A stretch of 32,530 nucleotides of DNA from Thiothrix lacustris DSM 21227 (GTDB lineage Bacteria > Pseudomonadota > Gammaproteobacteria > Thiotrichales > Thiotrichaceae), in the NCBI RefSeq assembly GCF_000621325.1, contig NZ_JHYQ01000038.1:1-32530 (forward strand). Reading direction: 5' to 3'. The notes under the pieces were generated by a model. The model was not told the DNA's origin, ran no database searches, and saw nothing but the letters and a program-made list of their open reading frames with translations. A program made the translations under genes and the position numbers. The stretch's first letter is position 1, and each line of letters opens with the position of its first letter. Positions 1-8,189 of the stretch are shown here, one piece after another.

Positions 1-2
1 CC

Positions 3-1571
3 AGTGGTGTTTACCTTTTCACTGACGTAGCCCCCGGTGACTATTTGGTGCGGGAAACTGCCCCATCCGATTATGTTTCGGTGAGCGATCAGGACAGCAC
101 TTCACCAGAAGACGATACCGTGAACACCAATACCAATGACAACAGCATTCCTGTTAGCGTGGTAGCGAATGAAACCGATGACGGCAATGACTTCGTGGCG
201 CGTAAGCCTGTTAGTAGCACACCGGTTTCTGTTGGTAATCAGATCTGGATCGATAGCAACGCGAATGGCAAACGTGATGAAGGTGAAAGCTTGTTATCAG
301 GCGCAGTGGTTGCCTTGACGGATGCAACAGGTCGTGCAGTGACAGATCTAGATGGTAAGCCAGTTGCTTCACATACCACCGGTAGTGATGGCCTCTATGT
401 ATTCAGTAATCTGCCGGAAGGTGATTACATCATGACGGTTCAACCACCAGAAGGATTCTTCTCCACGCTGGGGGGTATTGATGTGGATGATGATCCTAGT
501 GATACAGACAGTAACTGTCGTGTTAACCCGCTCAACAGTACGATTGAAACCCACCCATTCACACTGACAGCAGGTATGGAGCCGGATACAGATGGTGATA
601 ATGCTAATGGCAATATGACCGTGGACTGCGGCTTCTACGGATCGGTGGCCTTGGGTAACAAGATCTGGTTGGATGAGAATGCTAATGGTCAGCAAGACAA
701 TGCTGAGCTGGGTATTGCTGGTATTACTGTCAGTCTGACGGAAGAAGACGGCATAACACCTGTGACCGATATCAACGGTAATTTAGTGGCTGCGGTGACC
801 ACTGATGCTAATGGAAATTATCTGTTCGAGAATCTGCAACCGGGCAATTACAGGGTCACCGTCAAGCCGGGCACAGGTTCTGCTTACAGCCTGACCAAAG
901 GTGGCGCTGATCCTGATACCGATCCATCCAATACTGATAGTAACTGTAAGGTAGTGGCTGGTAGTTACCAAACGCCAGCGGTCACGCTGTTGCCGGGTAG
1001 CGAACCAGGTGTGAAAGTGGATGGTGATAACGAAAATAGCAATAGCACCGTTGACTGCGGTCTAATCCGCCCTGTTAATTTGGGTAGCCGCCTGTGGATT
1101 GACTTAGACGGTAACGGTAAGCAAGACGGTGGTGAGCCTGGTGTATCGGGTGCAACGGTTACGTTGTTGGATAAGGATGGCAAGCCGGTGACTGACATCT
1201 TCGGTAACGTGTTGCTGCCACAAACCACCGATGCGGATGGCAAGTACTTCTTCGGTAATCTGCGTGAAGGGGCATATGTGGTAAATGTTGTGCCACCTGC
1301 TGGCTATTTACCGACTATCGCAGCGACTGATCCGAACAATAATAATGCAACGGATAGCAATGGTATTCTCAATCCAAATGGGAGCATTTCCAGTCAGCCG
1401 ATTGACCTCAAGTGGGGTGAGGAGCCAGAAGATGGTGGTGCAACCAATACTACGGTCGGCTTTGGGCTGATTGCCAATATACACGTTCCAACTCTCAGTC
1501 AGTGGGGCATGATGCTCATGAGCATGTTGCTGGCCACAGCCGCATTCTTCCGTCGCCGTCGCGAAGATTGA
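3..1571 (+). CDS. SdrD B-like repeat surface protein with IPTL-CTERM tail (5' truncated)
   Basis: The reading frame is open from base 3, where it encodes the end of another repeat (SGVYLFTDVAPGDY), so the gene begins before the window. Three further SdrD-B-like domains follow, each opening with a GN(Q/K)IW(I/L)D or GSRLWID strand and a calcium-loop-like DxNxNGxxD segment, and carrying YxFxNLxxGxY; they start near bases 228, 648 and 1077. The C terminus has VPTLSQWGMML, a hydrophobic helix and an RRRRED tail. This is the IPTLxxWG-CTERM sorting signal that, by family knowledge, is processed by exosortase H. The product is therefore probably a secreted or surface-anchored adhesin. It is rich in Asp, Asn and Thr. 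The sorting enzyme is not in the window. Domain class is confident; the ligand is unknown. Confidence 0.9.
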   Translation, partial: SGVYLFTDVAPGDYLVRETAPSDYVSVSDQDSTSPEDDTVNTNTNDNSIPVSVVANETDDGNDFVARKPVSSTPVSVGNQIWIDSNANGKRDEGESLLSGAVVALTDATGRAVTDLDGKPVASHTTGSDGLYVFSNLPEGDYIMTVQPPEGFFSTLGGIDVDDDPSDTDSNCRVNPLNSTIETHPFTLTAGMEPDTDGDNANGNMTVDCGFYGSVALGNKIWLDENANGQQDNAELGIAGITVSLTEEDGITPVTDINGNLVAAVTTDANGNYLFENLQPGNYRVTVKPGTGSAYSLTKGGADPDTDPSNTDSNCKVVAGSYQTPAVTLLPGSEPGVKVDGDNENSNSTVDCGLIRPVNLGSRLWIDLDGNGKQDGGEPGVSGATVTLLDKDGKPVTDIFGNVLLPQTTDADGKYFFGNLREGAYVVNVVPPAGYLPTIAATDPNNNNATDSNGILNPNGSISSQPIDLKWGEEPEDGGATNTTVGFGLIANIHVPTLSQWGMMLMSMLLATAAFFRRRRED

Positions 1572-1597
1572 GCAGATTTAACGTTGAGTAAATAAAG

Positions 1598-1625
1598 AAA
1601 CCAGCCGTATGGCTGGTTTTCTTGT
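1598..1625 (+). terminator. Rho-independent terminator after surface protein gene
   Basis: AAACCAGCC and GGCTGGTTT form a 9-bp stem around a GTAT loop and run into a T-rich tract, 27 bases after the stop codon. This separates the surface protein gene from the glycine-rich gene downstream. Confidence 0.85.
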
Positions 1626-1692
1626 CGATGTTTTTATACCGTTCATCAACGATTGGCAGCATATTTTTTGTGGTTTATTTATCCTATTTTTG

Positions 1693-1713
1693 GTGCAGTT
1701 TTTTTCACTGCAC
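1693..1713 (+). promoter_or_regulatory. perfect inverted repeat upstream of the glycine-rich gene
   Basis: GTGCAGT and ACTGCAC form a 7-bp perfect inverted repeat around a TTTTTTC spacer, ending 41 bases before the next ATG. It may be an operator, or a hairpin in the 5' untranslated region. The loop, not the 3' flank, holds the T-run, so it is a poor terminator. Function is not shown. Confidence 0.35.
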
Positions 1714-1754
1714 TGTTTTAGTGGCATGTTTAAACTATTTATGGAGAAAATATT

Positions 1755-2729
1755 ATGACAATCGGATTGTTAAGTGGTTTGCTAGGTGGTTCTTCTAATG
1801 TAAACCAAAATAGTAGTTCTAGCTGCACCAGCTGCTCAAGCGGTGGAAGTCAGCAAGGAAGTGCTTTCAGTGCTCAGCAAGGTACTGGTCTGTTAAGCGG
1901 CTTATTGGGAGCAAAAACAAACCTAATTAGTAACTTGTTAGGTGGAATTTTGGGTGGTGGTAGTTCAAGTTCTTCTAATGGTGGTTCGACTCAGGGTTCC
2001 GGGAATCAAGGTGGTTACGGTCAAGGTTCCGTGAACAATGGTGGTTACGGTCAAGGTTCCGTGAATCAAGGTGGTTACAGTCAAGGTTCCGGGAACAATG
2101 GTGGTTACGGTCAAGGTTCCGTGAATCAAGGTGGTTACAGTCACGGTTCCGTGAATCAAGGTGGTTACAGTCAAGGTTCCGGGAACAATGGTGGTCACAG
2201 TCACGGTTCCGTGAATCAAGGTGGTTACAGTCACGGTTCCGGGAATCAAGGTGGTTACAGTCACGGTTCCGGGAATCAAGGTGGTTGCAGTCAAGGTTCC
2301 GTGAGTAATGGTGGTTGCAGTCAAGGTTCCGTGAATCAAGGTGGTTACAGCCAAGGTGGTTACAGCCAAGGTGGTTACAGCCAAGGTGGTTACAGCCAAG
2401 GTGGTTACAGCCAAGGTGGTTACAGCCAAGCTGTGCCTGCGGGAAACACTCAAAGCAGTGGAACTTCCGGCAGCCAAGCAGCTAGCAGTGATCAAACAAG
2501 TAGTAGTAGTTTTGCTACTAATCCTATTGGTTCTGTATTGGGTGGTATTTTTCAAGGTGTACACCATACAGCTGAAACTTTAATTAATGCTACTGGCTTA
2601 GGTGGACTATTTGAGCCAATTGATAATGCTATCATTCATCCTATTCTTTGGGATCCGATTTCCGCTATGACCGGCGTTAATGTTAGTTCGCATCCAACCG
2701 GAGTGGCTACACCTTGGAATCAACGTTAA
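1755..2729 (+). CDS. glycine-rich decapeptide-repeat protein, function unknown
   Basis: The 324-residue protein has an ATG start with GGAG about seven bases upstream. Residues 1-75 contain two LLSGLLG segments, a Ser/Cys-rich stretch and LLGGILGGG. Residues 76-225 form a repeat array: a degenerate unit, eleven decapeptides of the form GGY(S/G)(Q/H)GS(V/G)N(Q/N), then six GGYSQ pentapeptides. The C-terminal ~100 residues are non-repetitive, with a hydrophobic segment (NPIGSVLGGIFQG) and a Pro/Trp-containing end. There is no clear signal peptide or membrane helix. Composition recalls silk-, keratin- or adhesive-type low-complexity proteins. Its place behind an exosortase-sorted surface protein suggests, only by inference, an extracellular or sheath role. 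It is flanked by terminators and so is probably monocistronic. The family is not recognised. Confidence 0.8.
   Translation: MTIGLLSGLLGGSSNVNQNSSSSCTSCSSGGSQQGSAFSAQQGTGLLSGLLGAKTNLISNLLGGILGGGSSSSSNGGSTQGSGNQGGYGQGSVNNGGYGQGSVNQGGYSQGSGNNGGYGQGSVNQGGYSHGSVNQGGYSQGSGNNGGHSHGSVNQGGYSHGSGNQGGYSHGSGNQGGCSQGSVSNGGCSQGSVNQGGYSQGGYSQGGYSQGGYSQGGYSQGGYSQAVPAGNTQSSGTSGSQAASSDQTSSSSFATNPIGSVLGGIFQGVHHTAETLINATGLGGLFEPIDNAIIHPILWDPISAMTGVNVSSHPTGVATPWNQR
1980..2429 (+). repeat. 30-bp then 15-bp coding tandem repeat array
   Basis: Twelve 30-bp units (1980-2339; the first is degenerate) are followed by six identical 15-bp units, ggtggttacagccaa (2340-2429). All units keep the reading frame of the glycine-rich gene. 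The units at 2220-2249 and 2250-2279 are identical, and the 15-bp block uses AGC for serine where the 30-bp block mostly uses AGT. The 15-bp block therefore looks like a separate, recent expansion of the first half of the longer unit. Copy number is likely variable between strains. Confidence 0.95.
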
Positions 2730-2752
2730 GTGATTTAAAAAAATAATTTAAG

Positions 2753-2777
2753 GGCTAGCCTCGTGCTAGCCTTTTTT
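2753..2777 (+). terminator. terminator, possibly bidirectional
   Basis: GGCTAGC and GCTAGCC form a 7-bp stem with a CTCGT loop, followed by TTTTTT. The opposite strand carries a T-rich stretch after the stem as well (the A-run at 2738-2743), so the hairpin may also stop the convergent LysR transcript. Confidence 0.85.
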
Positions 2778-2780
2778 AAT

Positions 2781-3653
2781 TTAGGGGTCTGCAAATTGAT
2801 CAAGAATAGCCAGCAAGGTTTTGGCAGCATTCGAGAGGGTGCGTTTGCGGTGGGAAATAACGCCAAGCTGGCGTTGCAAGTACAAGGGCGTTTTCACCAC
2901 CACCAGCCCATCATCCAGCAGGGTATCCGGTAGCAATGACCAGCCAAATCCAGCACTCACCAGCATTTTCAAGGTTTCCATATAATTGGTGGTCAGGTAA
3001 ATCTTGAGCTGCTGATCCAGTGGCTCCAGCGCTTGACTAATAATTCGGTAGGTATAGGTATCTTTGCCCGGCAAGACGCAGCGGTGTTGCACCAACGTTT
3101 CCAGCGAAACCATCGGCAGTTGGCTGAGTGGATGGTCGCGGCTGACCACAATGTGTAATTGATCCATCCAGATACTGTGCGCCTGCAACTGTTCCGGCAG
3201 CTCGTAGGGTAATGTCACCACGGCAATTTCCAGATCACCGCGCTCCACCGATTGGGAAGCCAGTTCTGAACCCACAAACCGCAAATCCAGTTGCACTTCG
3301 GGATGATCGCGATTGAATTGGCTCAAGACGGGGGGTAAACGGTGCAAACCAATGTGATGACTTGTGCCCATTACCAAAACGCCATGAATATCGCCAGATA
3401 GGTTGGAGGCAATCCGGCGAATGTCTTCCAGCTCATTACGCAATACCTGTACGCGAGGCAACAGTGCATGACCCGCTTCCGTCAGCGTTACTTTGCGGTT
3501 GATGCGGTTGAACAGCAGTGTACCCAGTTCATTTTCCAGCGAGGTAATGCGCTTGCTGATGGCGGGCTGGGTGATGAACAAGGCTTCCGCTGCCAGCGAA
3601 AACGAGCGGCGACGGGCGACTTCGAGGAAAGCATTGAGGTTATTGATGTCCAT
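2781..3653 (-). CDS. LysR-family transcriptional regulator divergent from leuCDB
   Basis: This 290-residue protein has the standard LysR length. The N-terminal winged helix-turn-helix is clear (FLEVARRRSFSLAAEAL, then TQPAISKRI at about residues 28-36). A type-2 periplasmic-binding-like effector domain spans about 90-290. The gene is transcribed away from leuC, and the 106-bp gap between them holds two LysR-type dyads. In Pseudomonas a LysR gene occupies the same place beside leuC. Control of the leucine operon with a pathway intermediate as co-inducer is a reasonable inference, but the ligand cannot be read from the sequence. The ATG lies directly upstream of the conserved MDINNLNAF start. 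Confidence 0.88.
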   Translation of the reverse strand: MDINNLNAFLEVARRRSFSLAAEALFITQPAISKRITSLENELGTLLFNRINRKVTLTEAGHALLPRVQVLRNELEDIRRIASNLSGDIHGVLVMGTSHHIGLHRLPPVLSQFNRDHPEVQLDLRFVGSELASQSVERGDLEIAVVTLPYELPEQLQAHSIWMDQLHIVVSRDHPLSQLPMVSLETLVQHRCVLPGKDTYTYRIISQALEPLDQQLKIYLTTNYMETLKMLVSAGFGWSLLPDTLLDDGLVVVKTPLYLQRQLGVISHRKRTLSNAAKTLLAILDQFADP

Positions 3654-3658
3654 AAATT

Positions 3659-3710
3659 TGCATTCTACATTGGAATGCAGGATATGAAAATTATGAATTT
3701 TATTTATTCA
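3659..3710. promoter_or_regulatory. divergent LysR/leuC control region with two dyads
   Basis: Two perfect inverted repeats lie in the divergent spacer: TGCATTC-N7-GAATGCA (3659-3679) and TGAAT-N7-ATTCA (3694-3710). Both contain the T-N11-A geometry of LysR-type binding sites. The spacing suits a recognition site near the regulator gene and an activation site nearer leuC. The assignment is inferred from layout; no footprint exists. Confidence 0.55.
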
Positions 3711-3759
3711 TGATGCAGTGTTATTCTCCTCGCCATCAATCATTTCAGAGGCGTTTTTT

Positions 3760-5163
3760 GTGGCAAGTAAAACACTTTACGATAAGGTCTGGGATGCGCA
3801 TGTGGTACGGCAAGAAGCCGATGGCACAGGCTTACTCTACATCGACCGGCATCTGGTTCACGAAGTGACTTCCCCGCAAGCGTTTGAAGGGCTACGGCTC
3901 GCCAATCGCCAACCGTGGCGCACGTCTTCGATGGTGGCAGTTCCCGATCACAACGTTCCAACCATTGGCCTGGAGCACGGCATTACCGACCCGGTAGCGC
4001 GTTTGCAAGTCGAAACCCTCGACGAAAACTGCCGCTCATTTGGCATTACCGAATTCAATATCGGCGACATCCGTCAGGGCATCGTGCACGTCATTGGCCC
4101 TGAGCAAGGCGCAACCTTGCCCGGCATGACCGTGGTTTGTGGCGATTCACACACATCGACGCATGGCGCGTTTGGCGCATTGGCACACGGCATCGGCACA
4201 TCCGAAGTCGAGCACGTCATGGCGACCCAGTGCTTGATCCAGAAAAAGATGAAAAACATGCTGGTCAGCGTGGATGGCAAAGTCGGCGCAGGCGTGACTG
4301 CCAAAGACATCGTGCTTGCCATTATCGGTGAGATCGGCACGGCGGGCGGCACAGGTTACGCCATCGAATTTGGCGGCGAAGCCATTCGTGACCTGTCGAT
4401 GGAAGGCCGGATGACGGTCTGCAACATGGCTATCGAAGGCGGTGCTCGCGCAGGCATGATAGCCGTGGATGACACCACCATTAACTACGTCAAAGGCCGC
4501 CCTTACGCCCCGAAAGCGCACGATTGGGATAAGGCTGTTGCCGCATGGCAAGATCTGCATTCCGATGCGGATGCGGTATTCGACCGGGTAGTACGCCTCG
4601 ATGCTGCCAGCATTCAGCCGCAAGTCACTTGGGGTACTTCCCCCGAGATGGTACTGCCGGTGGATGGTAAAACGCCTGACCCCGCCAATGAAAGCGATGC
4701 AGTCAAAGCCAGTGGTATTAGCGCGGCGCTCAAATACATGGGACTGGAAGCCAATACGCCGATTACTGACGTGCAAATCGACAAGGTATTCATCGGCTCT
4801 TGCACCAACTCGCGCATCGAAGATTTACGTGCGGCAGCCGATGTTGCCAAAGGCCGCAAGGTCGCGAGCAATGTGAAGCTGGCGATGGTGGTTCCCGGCT
4901 CCGGCTTGGTCAAGCAACAAGCGGAAAGCGAAGGGCTGGACAAAATTTTTATCGAAGCGGGTTTTGAATGGCGTGCACCGGGTTGTTCCATGTGCCTTGC
5001 CATGAATGCTGACCGTCTCGAACCAGGCGAGCGTTGTGCTTCTACCTCTAACCGCAACTTTGAAGGGCGGCAAGGGCAGGGTGGGCGCACCCATCTGGTT
5101 AGCCCGGCTATGGCGGCTGCGGCAGCGGTGACGGGTCATTTTGTCGATGTGAGGGCGCTTTAA
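3760..5163 (+). CDS. leuC: 3-isopropylmalate dehydratase large subunit
   Basis: LeuC, with LeuD, isomerises 2-isopropylmalate to 3-isopropylmalate in leucine synthesis. The open frame extends up to 3718, but GTG at 3760 is the better start. It has AGAGG eight bases upstream, and the protein then begins [16 protein letters not shown], as in the family, giving 467 residues. The [4Fe-4S] cysteine ligands are visible: C348 in GSCTNSR, and C409 and C412 in GCSMC. Substrate and cluster motifs [12 protein letters not shown] and NRNFEGRQG are intact. The stop codon overlaps the leuD start by one base (TAATG), so the two subunits are translationally coupled. Cytoplasmic. Confidence 0.97.
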   Translation: MASKTLYDKVWDAHVVRQEADGTGLLYIDRHLVHEVTSPQAFEGLRLANRQPWRTSSMVAVPDHNVPTIGLEHGITDPVARLQVETLDENCRSFGITEFNIGDIRQGIVHVIGPEQGATLPGMTVVCGDSHTSTHGAFGALAHGIGTSEVEHVMATQCLIQKKMKNMLVSVDGKVGAGVTAKDIVLAIIGEIGTAGGTGYAIEFGGEAIRDLSMEGRMTVCNMAIEGGARAGMIAVDDTTINYVKGRPYAPKAHDWDKAVAAWQDLHSDADAVFDRVVRLDAASIQPQVTWGTSPEMVLPVDGKTPDPANESDAVKASGISAALKYMGLEANTPITDVQIDKVFIGSCTNSRIEDLRAAADVAKGRKVASNVKLAMVVPGSGLVKQQAESEGLDKIFIEAGFEWRAPGCSMCLAMNADRLEPGERCASTSNRNFEGRQGQGGRTHLVSPAMAAAAAVTGHFVDVRAL

Positions 5164-5798
5164 TGGATAAATTTACTGTACATACCGGCTTGGTGGTTCC
5201 GCTGGATCGTTCCAACGTGGATACCGATGCGATTATTCCCAAGCAATACCTGAAATCCATCCAGCGTACTGGCTTTGGCCCGACGCTGTTTGATGACTGG
5301 CGTTACCTTGAGCCGGGCGAACCGGGCATGGATCACAGCAAGCGCACCCCGAACCCGGATTTCGTGCTGAATTTCCCGCGTTATGCCGGGGCTTCGGTGC
5401 TGTTGGCGCGTGAAAACTTTGGTTGCGGTTCCTCACGGGAACACGCGGTGTGGGCGCTGACGGATTACGGCATTCGTGCGGTAATTGCGCCGAGCTATGC
5501 AGATATTTTCTTCAATAACAGCTTCAAGAATGGCTTGCTGCCATTGACGCTGCCTGCTGAGGTGATTGATCAGTTGTTCACGGAAGCACAGGCGGCAGAA
5601 GGCTATCAGTTGACGGTTGATCTGGAAAAGCAGCAAGTGGTTACGCCGAGTAGCGCAGCGTTTGCGTTCAGCATCGACGAATTCCGCAAGTATTGCCTGC
5701 TGAACGGGTTGGATGATATTGGCCTGACGTTGCAACACGCGGCTGACATCAAAGCGTATGAAACGCAGCGCAAGCAAGCAGCGCCTTGGTTATTTTAA
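5163..5798 (+). CDS. leuD: 3-isopropylmalate dehydratase small subunit
   Basis: LeuD is the swivelling small subunit of isopropylmalate isomerase. The protein has 211 residues, a normal proteobacterial length. Hallmarks are [17 protein letters not shown] near residues 12-28 and [15 protein letters not shown] near 80-95, which contribute substrate contacts. The ATG overlaps the leuC stop codon. leuB starts 28 bases after its end, so leuCDB is one operon. Confidence 0.97.
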   Translation: MDKFTVHTGLVVPLDRSNVDTDAIIPKQYLKSIQRTGFGPTLFDDWRYLEPGEPGMDHSKRTPNPDFVLNFPRYAGASVLLARENFGCGSSREHAVWALTDYGIRAVIAPSYADIFFNNSFKNGLLPLTLPAEVIDQLFTEAQAAEGYQLTVDLEKQQVVTPSSAAFAFSIDEFRKYCLLNGLDDIGLTLQHAADIKAYETQRKQAAPWLF

Positions 5799-5826
5799 GA
5801 TTCTGGTTTATTTGGGTTAGATTCAC

Positions 5827-6906
5827 ATGACACACAAAATTTTGGTATTGCCCGGTGACGGTATTGGCCCGGAAATCGTGGCAGAAGCGGTTAAAGTCCT
5901 CAATGTTTTCACGGCGGAAGGCAATCTGTCGGTAGCGCTGGAATACGCGAATATCGGCGGCATTGCTTACGACAAGGAAGGTCAGCCGTACCCGGATTCC
6001 ACCCGTGCGCTGGCACAAAAGGCTGATGCTATTCTGCTTGGCGCTGTCGGTGGCCCGCAGTACGACACGCTCGACCGTCCGTTGCGCCCGGAACGTGGCT
6101 TGTTGGCGATTCGTGCTGATCTCGGTCTGTTCGCCAATTTACGCCCGGCGATTCTGTACGAAGAACTGGCCTCAGCTTCCACCCTCAAGCCTGAAGTGGT
6201 TGCAGGGCTGGACATTATGATCGTGCGCGAATTGACCGGCGGTATTTACTTCGGTCAGCCACGCGGTATTCGTGTGCTGGAAAACGGTGAGCGTCAAGGC
6301 TTCAACTCAGCCACTTACACCGAGTCCGAAATCGAGCGTATTGCCCGCGTTGGCTTTGAAACCGCGATGAAGCGCAACAAGCGCCTGTGTTCCGTCGACA
6401 AGGCTAACGTGCTGGAAGTGTGCGAACTGTGGCGCGAAATCGTCGAGAAAGTCGGTAAGGAATACCCTGAAGTCGAACTCAGCCACATGTACGTTGATAA
6501 CGCCGCGATGCAATTGGTGCGTGCGCCCAAGCAATTCGACGTGATTGTGACCAGCAACCTGTTTGGCGATGTGTTGTCTGACGCCGCCGCCATGCTGACC
6601 GGTTCTATCGGTATGTTGCCTTCTGCTTCCTTGAACTCTTCGGCGTGTGGCTTGTACGAGCCGATCCACGGTTCTGCGCCTGACATTGCAGGCCAAGGCA
6701 TTGCCAACCCGTTGGCGACCATTCTGTCCGTAGCGATGTTGCTGCGTTACAGCCTCAATCGTCCAGAACTGGCTGAGCGCGTCGAAGCGGCAGTGGAAAA
6801 GGTTCTGGCATCTGGCGTGCGCACTGGCGACATTTACACCGAGGGTTGCCGCAAAATTGGCACGGTGGCAATGGGCGATGCGGTTGTTGCTGCCCTACAA
6901 GGTTAA
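5827..6906 (+). CDS. leuB: 3-isopropylmalate dehydrogenase
   Basis: LeuB oxidatively decarboxylates 3-isopropylmalate with NAD, the third step of the leucine branch. The 359-residue protein has all core residues of the isocitrate/isopropylmalate dehydrogenase family. These are [11 protein letters not shown] at the N terminus, substrate arginines R96, R106 and R134, Y141, K192, and the metal-binding aspartates D224, D248 and D252. The NAD-binding [14 protein letters not shown] loop lies at 282-295. It follows leuD by 28 bases and precedes the Asd-like gene by only three bases, so the latter is almost certainly cotranscribed. Confidence 0.97.
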   Translation: MTHKILVLPGDGIGPEIVAEAVKVLNVFTAEGNLSVALEYANIGGIAYDKEGQPYPDSTRALAQKADAILLGAVGGPQYDTLDRPLRPERGLLAIRADLGLFANLRPAILYEELASASTLKPEVVAGLDIMIVRELTGGIYFGQPRGIRVLENGERQGFNSATYTESEIERIARVGFETAMKRNKRLCSVDKANVLEVCELWREIVEKVGKEYPEVELSHMYVDNAAMQLVRAPKQFDVIVTSNLFGDVLSDAAAMLTGSIGMLPSASLNSSACGLYEPIHGSAPDIAGQGIANPLATILSVAMLLRYSLNRPELAERVEAAVEKVLASGVRTGDIYTEGCRKIGTVAMGDAVVAALQG

Positions 6907-6909
6907 ATC

Positions 6910-7932
6910 ATGTCCAACACTTATAACGTAGCCGTCGTCGGTGCAGGCAGTCTGGTGGGTGAAGCCATTCTGGACTTGCTGGCAAAACGCAAATTCCCCA
7001 TCGGTAAAATTTATGCGCTGGAATTTGCAACAGACGGTGAACAGTACGTCGATTTTGGCAATAAAACATTGGATGTTGAGCACGTCGAACATTTCGACTT
7101 CTCCAGCGTAAAAATTGCTTTTTTTGCCAGCACGGAGGCGGTAGCAGCTCAATATGTGCCGCTGGCAGTGGCGGCAGGGTGCGTGGTTATTGACGACAGT
7201 GCGTGCTTCCGTTTTGAGAAAGATGTGCCGTTAGTCGTATCAGAAGTGAACCCACAAGCCATTGTAGGGTATAAGCAACGCAGCATTATTGCTAACCCCG
7301 GCAGCGCGGTTAGCCAGATGTTGGTGGCGTTGAAGCCACTGCATGATGCCGCGACAATTACGCGGATTAATGTTGCCACTTATCAGGCGGTTTCCGGCAC
7401 GGGGCGTGAAGGTATCAATGAATTGGCACACCAAACGGCACAGCTATTGAATGCCCGTCCGGTGGAACCGAAGTTGTATGCCAAGCAAATTGCGTTCAAT
7501 TTGTTTCCTCACATCGGTAATTTCCAGGAAAATGGCTATACTTGGGAAGAAATGAAGATAGTGATGGAAACCCGTAAAATCATGGGCTTGCCTGCATTGG
7601 GTATTAATCCAACAGCAGTACGTGTTCCCGTGTTTTTTGGTCATTCCGAAGCCATCAATATTGAAACCGAGATGAAGTTAACAGCAGCAGAAGCCACGCA
7701 GCTTTTACGTAAGGCAGCGGGTGTGGAAGTGCTGGATGAGCAGGTGGATGGTGGTTATCCGACGCCTGTGACCGAGGCGGTCAATAGTGACAGCGTTTAT
7801 GTTAGCCGGATTCGTGAAGATATTTCTTGCCCATCAGGCCTGAGTTTATGGGTGGTTGCTGATAATGTGCGTAAAGGTGCTGCGTTAAACAGCGTCCAGA
7901 TTGCTGAAATATTGGTACGCGACTATCTGTAG
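6910..7932 (+). CDS. aspartate-semialdehyde dehydrogenase-like protein (Usg type, catalytic Cys absent)
   Basis: The 340-residue protein has the full Asd fold: an N-terminal GAGSLVGEAILDLL nucleotide-binding loop, a DDSACFRFEKDVPLVVSEVN segment, YQAVSGTGREG with Q159, and RVPVFFGHSEA with H245. True Asd carries its nucleophilic cysteine in an NPNCST motif. Here the segment is NPGSAVSQ at 129-136, with serine (S132, codon 7303-7305) in the cysteine position. The same loss defines E. coli Usg and the Pseudomonas protein encoded between asd and fimV, so this is best called Usg-like. The genuine asd that usually sits between leuB and usg is missing here. It follows leuB by three bases. The role is unknown, and dehydrogenase activity is unlikely. 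Confidence 0.88.
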   Translation: MSNTYNVAVVGAGSLVGEAILDLLAKRKFPIGKIYALEFATDGEQYVDFGNKTLDVEHVEHFDFSSVKIAFFASTEAVAAQYVPLAVAAGCVVIDDSACFRFEKDVPLVVSEVNPQAIVGYKQRSIIANPGSAVSQMLVALKPLHDAATITRINVATYQAVSGTGREGINELAHQTAQLLNARPVEPKLYAKQIAFNLFPHIGNFQENGYTWEEMKIVMETRKIMGLPALGINPTAVRVPVFFGHSEAINIETEMKLTAAEATQLLRKAAGVEVLDEQVDGGYPTPVTEAVNSDSVYVSRIREDISCPSGLSLWVVADNVRKGAALNSVQIAEILVRDYL

Positions 7933-7990
7933 GCATGGTTAAGCGAGAATTAATTCACTATTGCTGACAATGGGAACATGGATATGATGT

Positions 7991-8013
7991 GCTTTGGGAT
8001 TGATGCCCAAAGC
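7991..8013 (+). other. hairpin after the leu/usg operon
   Basis: GCTTTGGG and CCCAAAGC form an 8-bp perfect stem around a 7-base loop, 58 bases after the usg-like stop. No T-tract follows, so it may be an RNA-processing or stability element or a weak or Rho-assisted stop. The rest of 7933-8189 holds only the fimV promoter region. Confidence 0.4.
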
Positions 8014-8028
8014 CTCCTTGGGGCAGCA

Positions 8029-8057
8029 TTGCTTAGAATAATGTACTAATATATAGT
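8029..8057 (+). promoter_or_regulatory. putative sigma-70 promoter for fimV
   Basis: TTGCTT (8029-8034) and TATAGT (8052-8057) are separated by 17 bases. A second perfect -10 hexamer, TATAAT, lies at 8102-8107 without a convincing -35. Both are upstream of the fimV start at 8190. Confidence 0.5.
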
Positions 8058-8189
8058 TTTAGTCCTAAGAAACAATAACCAGAATCGCTATTCATCATCG
8101 CTATAATAAGGGCTAATAAGCGTAGTAGGTGATGGGTCAGAGATGCCACAATCTTGCACAGATAAAGAATTTATTGAAGGGGAATTGCA

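Noticed and set aside
1980-2429. CRISPR-like array
   Set aside because: The 30-bp units are contiguous with no unique spacers and keep a reading frame, so they are coding tandem repeats.
1965-2567. 200-residue minus-strand frame with TVTTLIHGT-type repeats
   Set aside because: It is the reverse of the glycine-rich repeat array; the regular codon pattern and RBS belong to the plus strand.
4147-4776. 209-residue antisense frame inside leuC
   Set aside because: leuC is fully conserved on the plus strand; the antisense frame is a codon-usage shadow.
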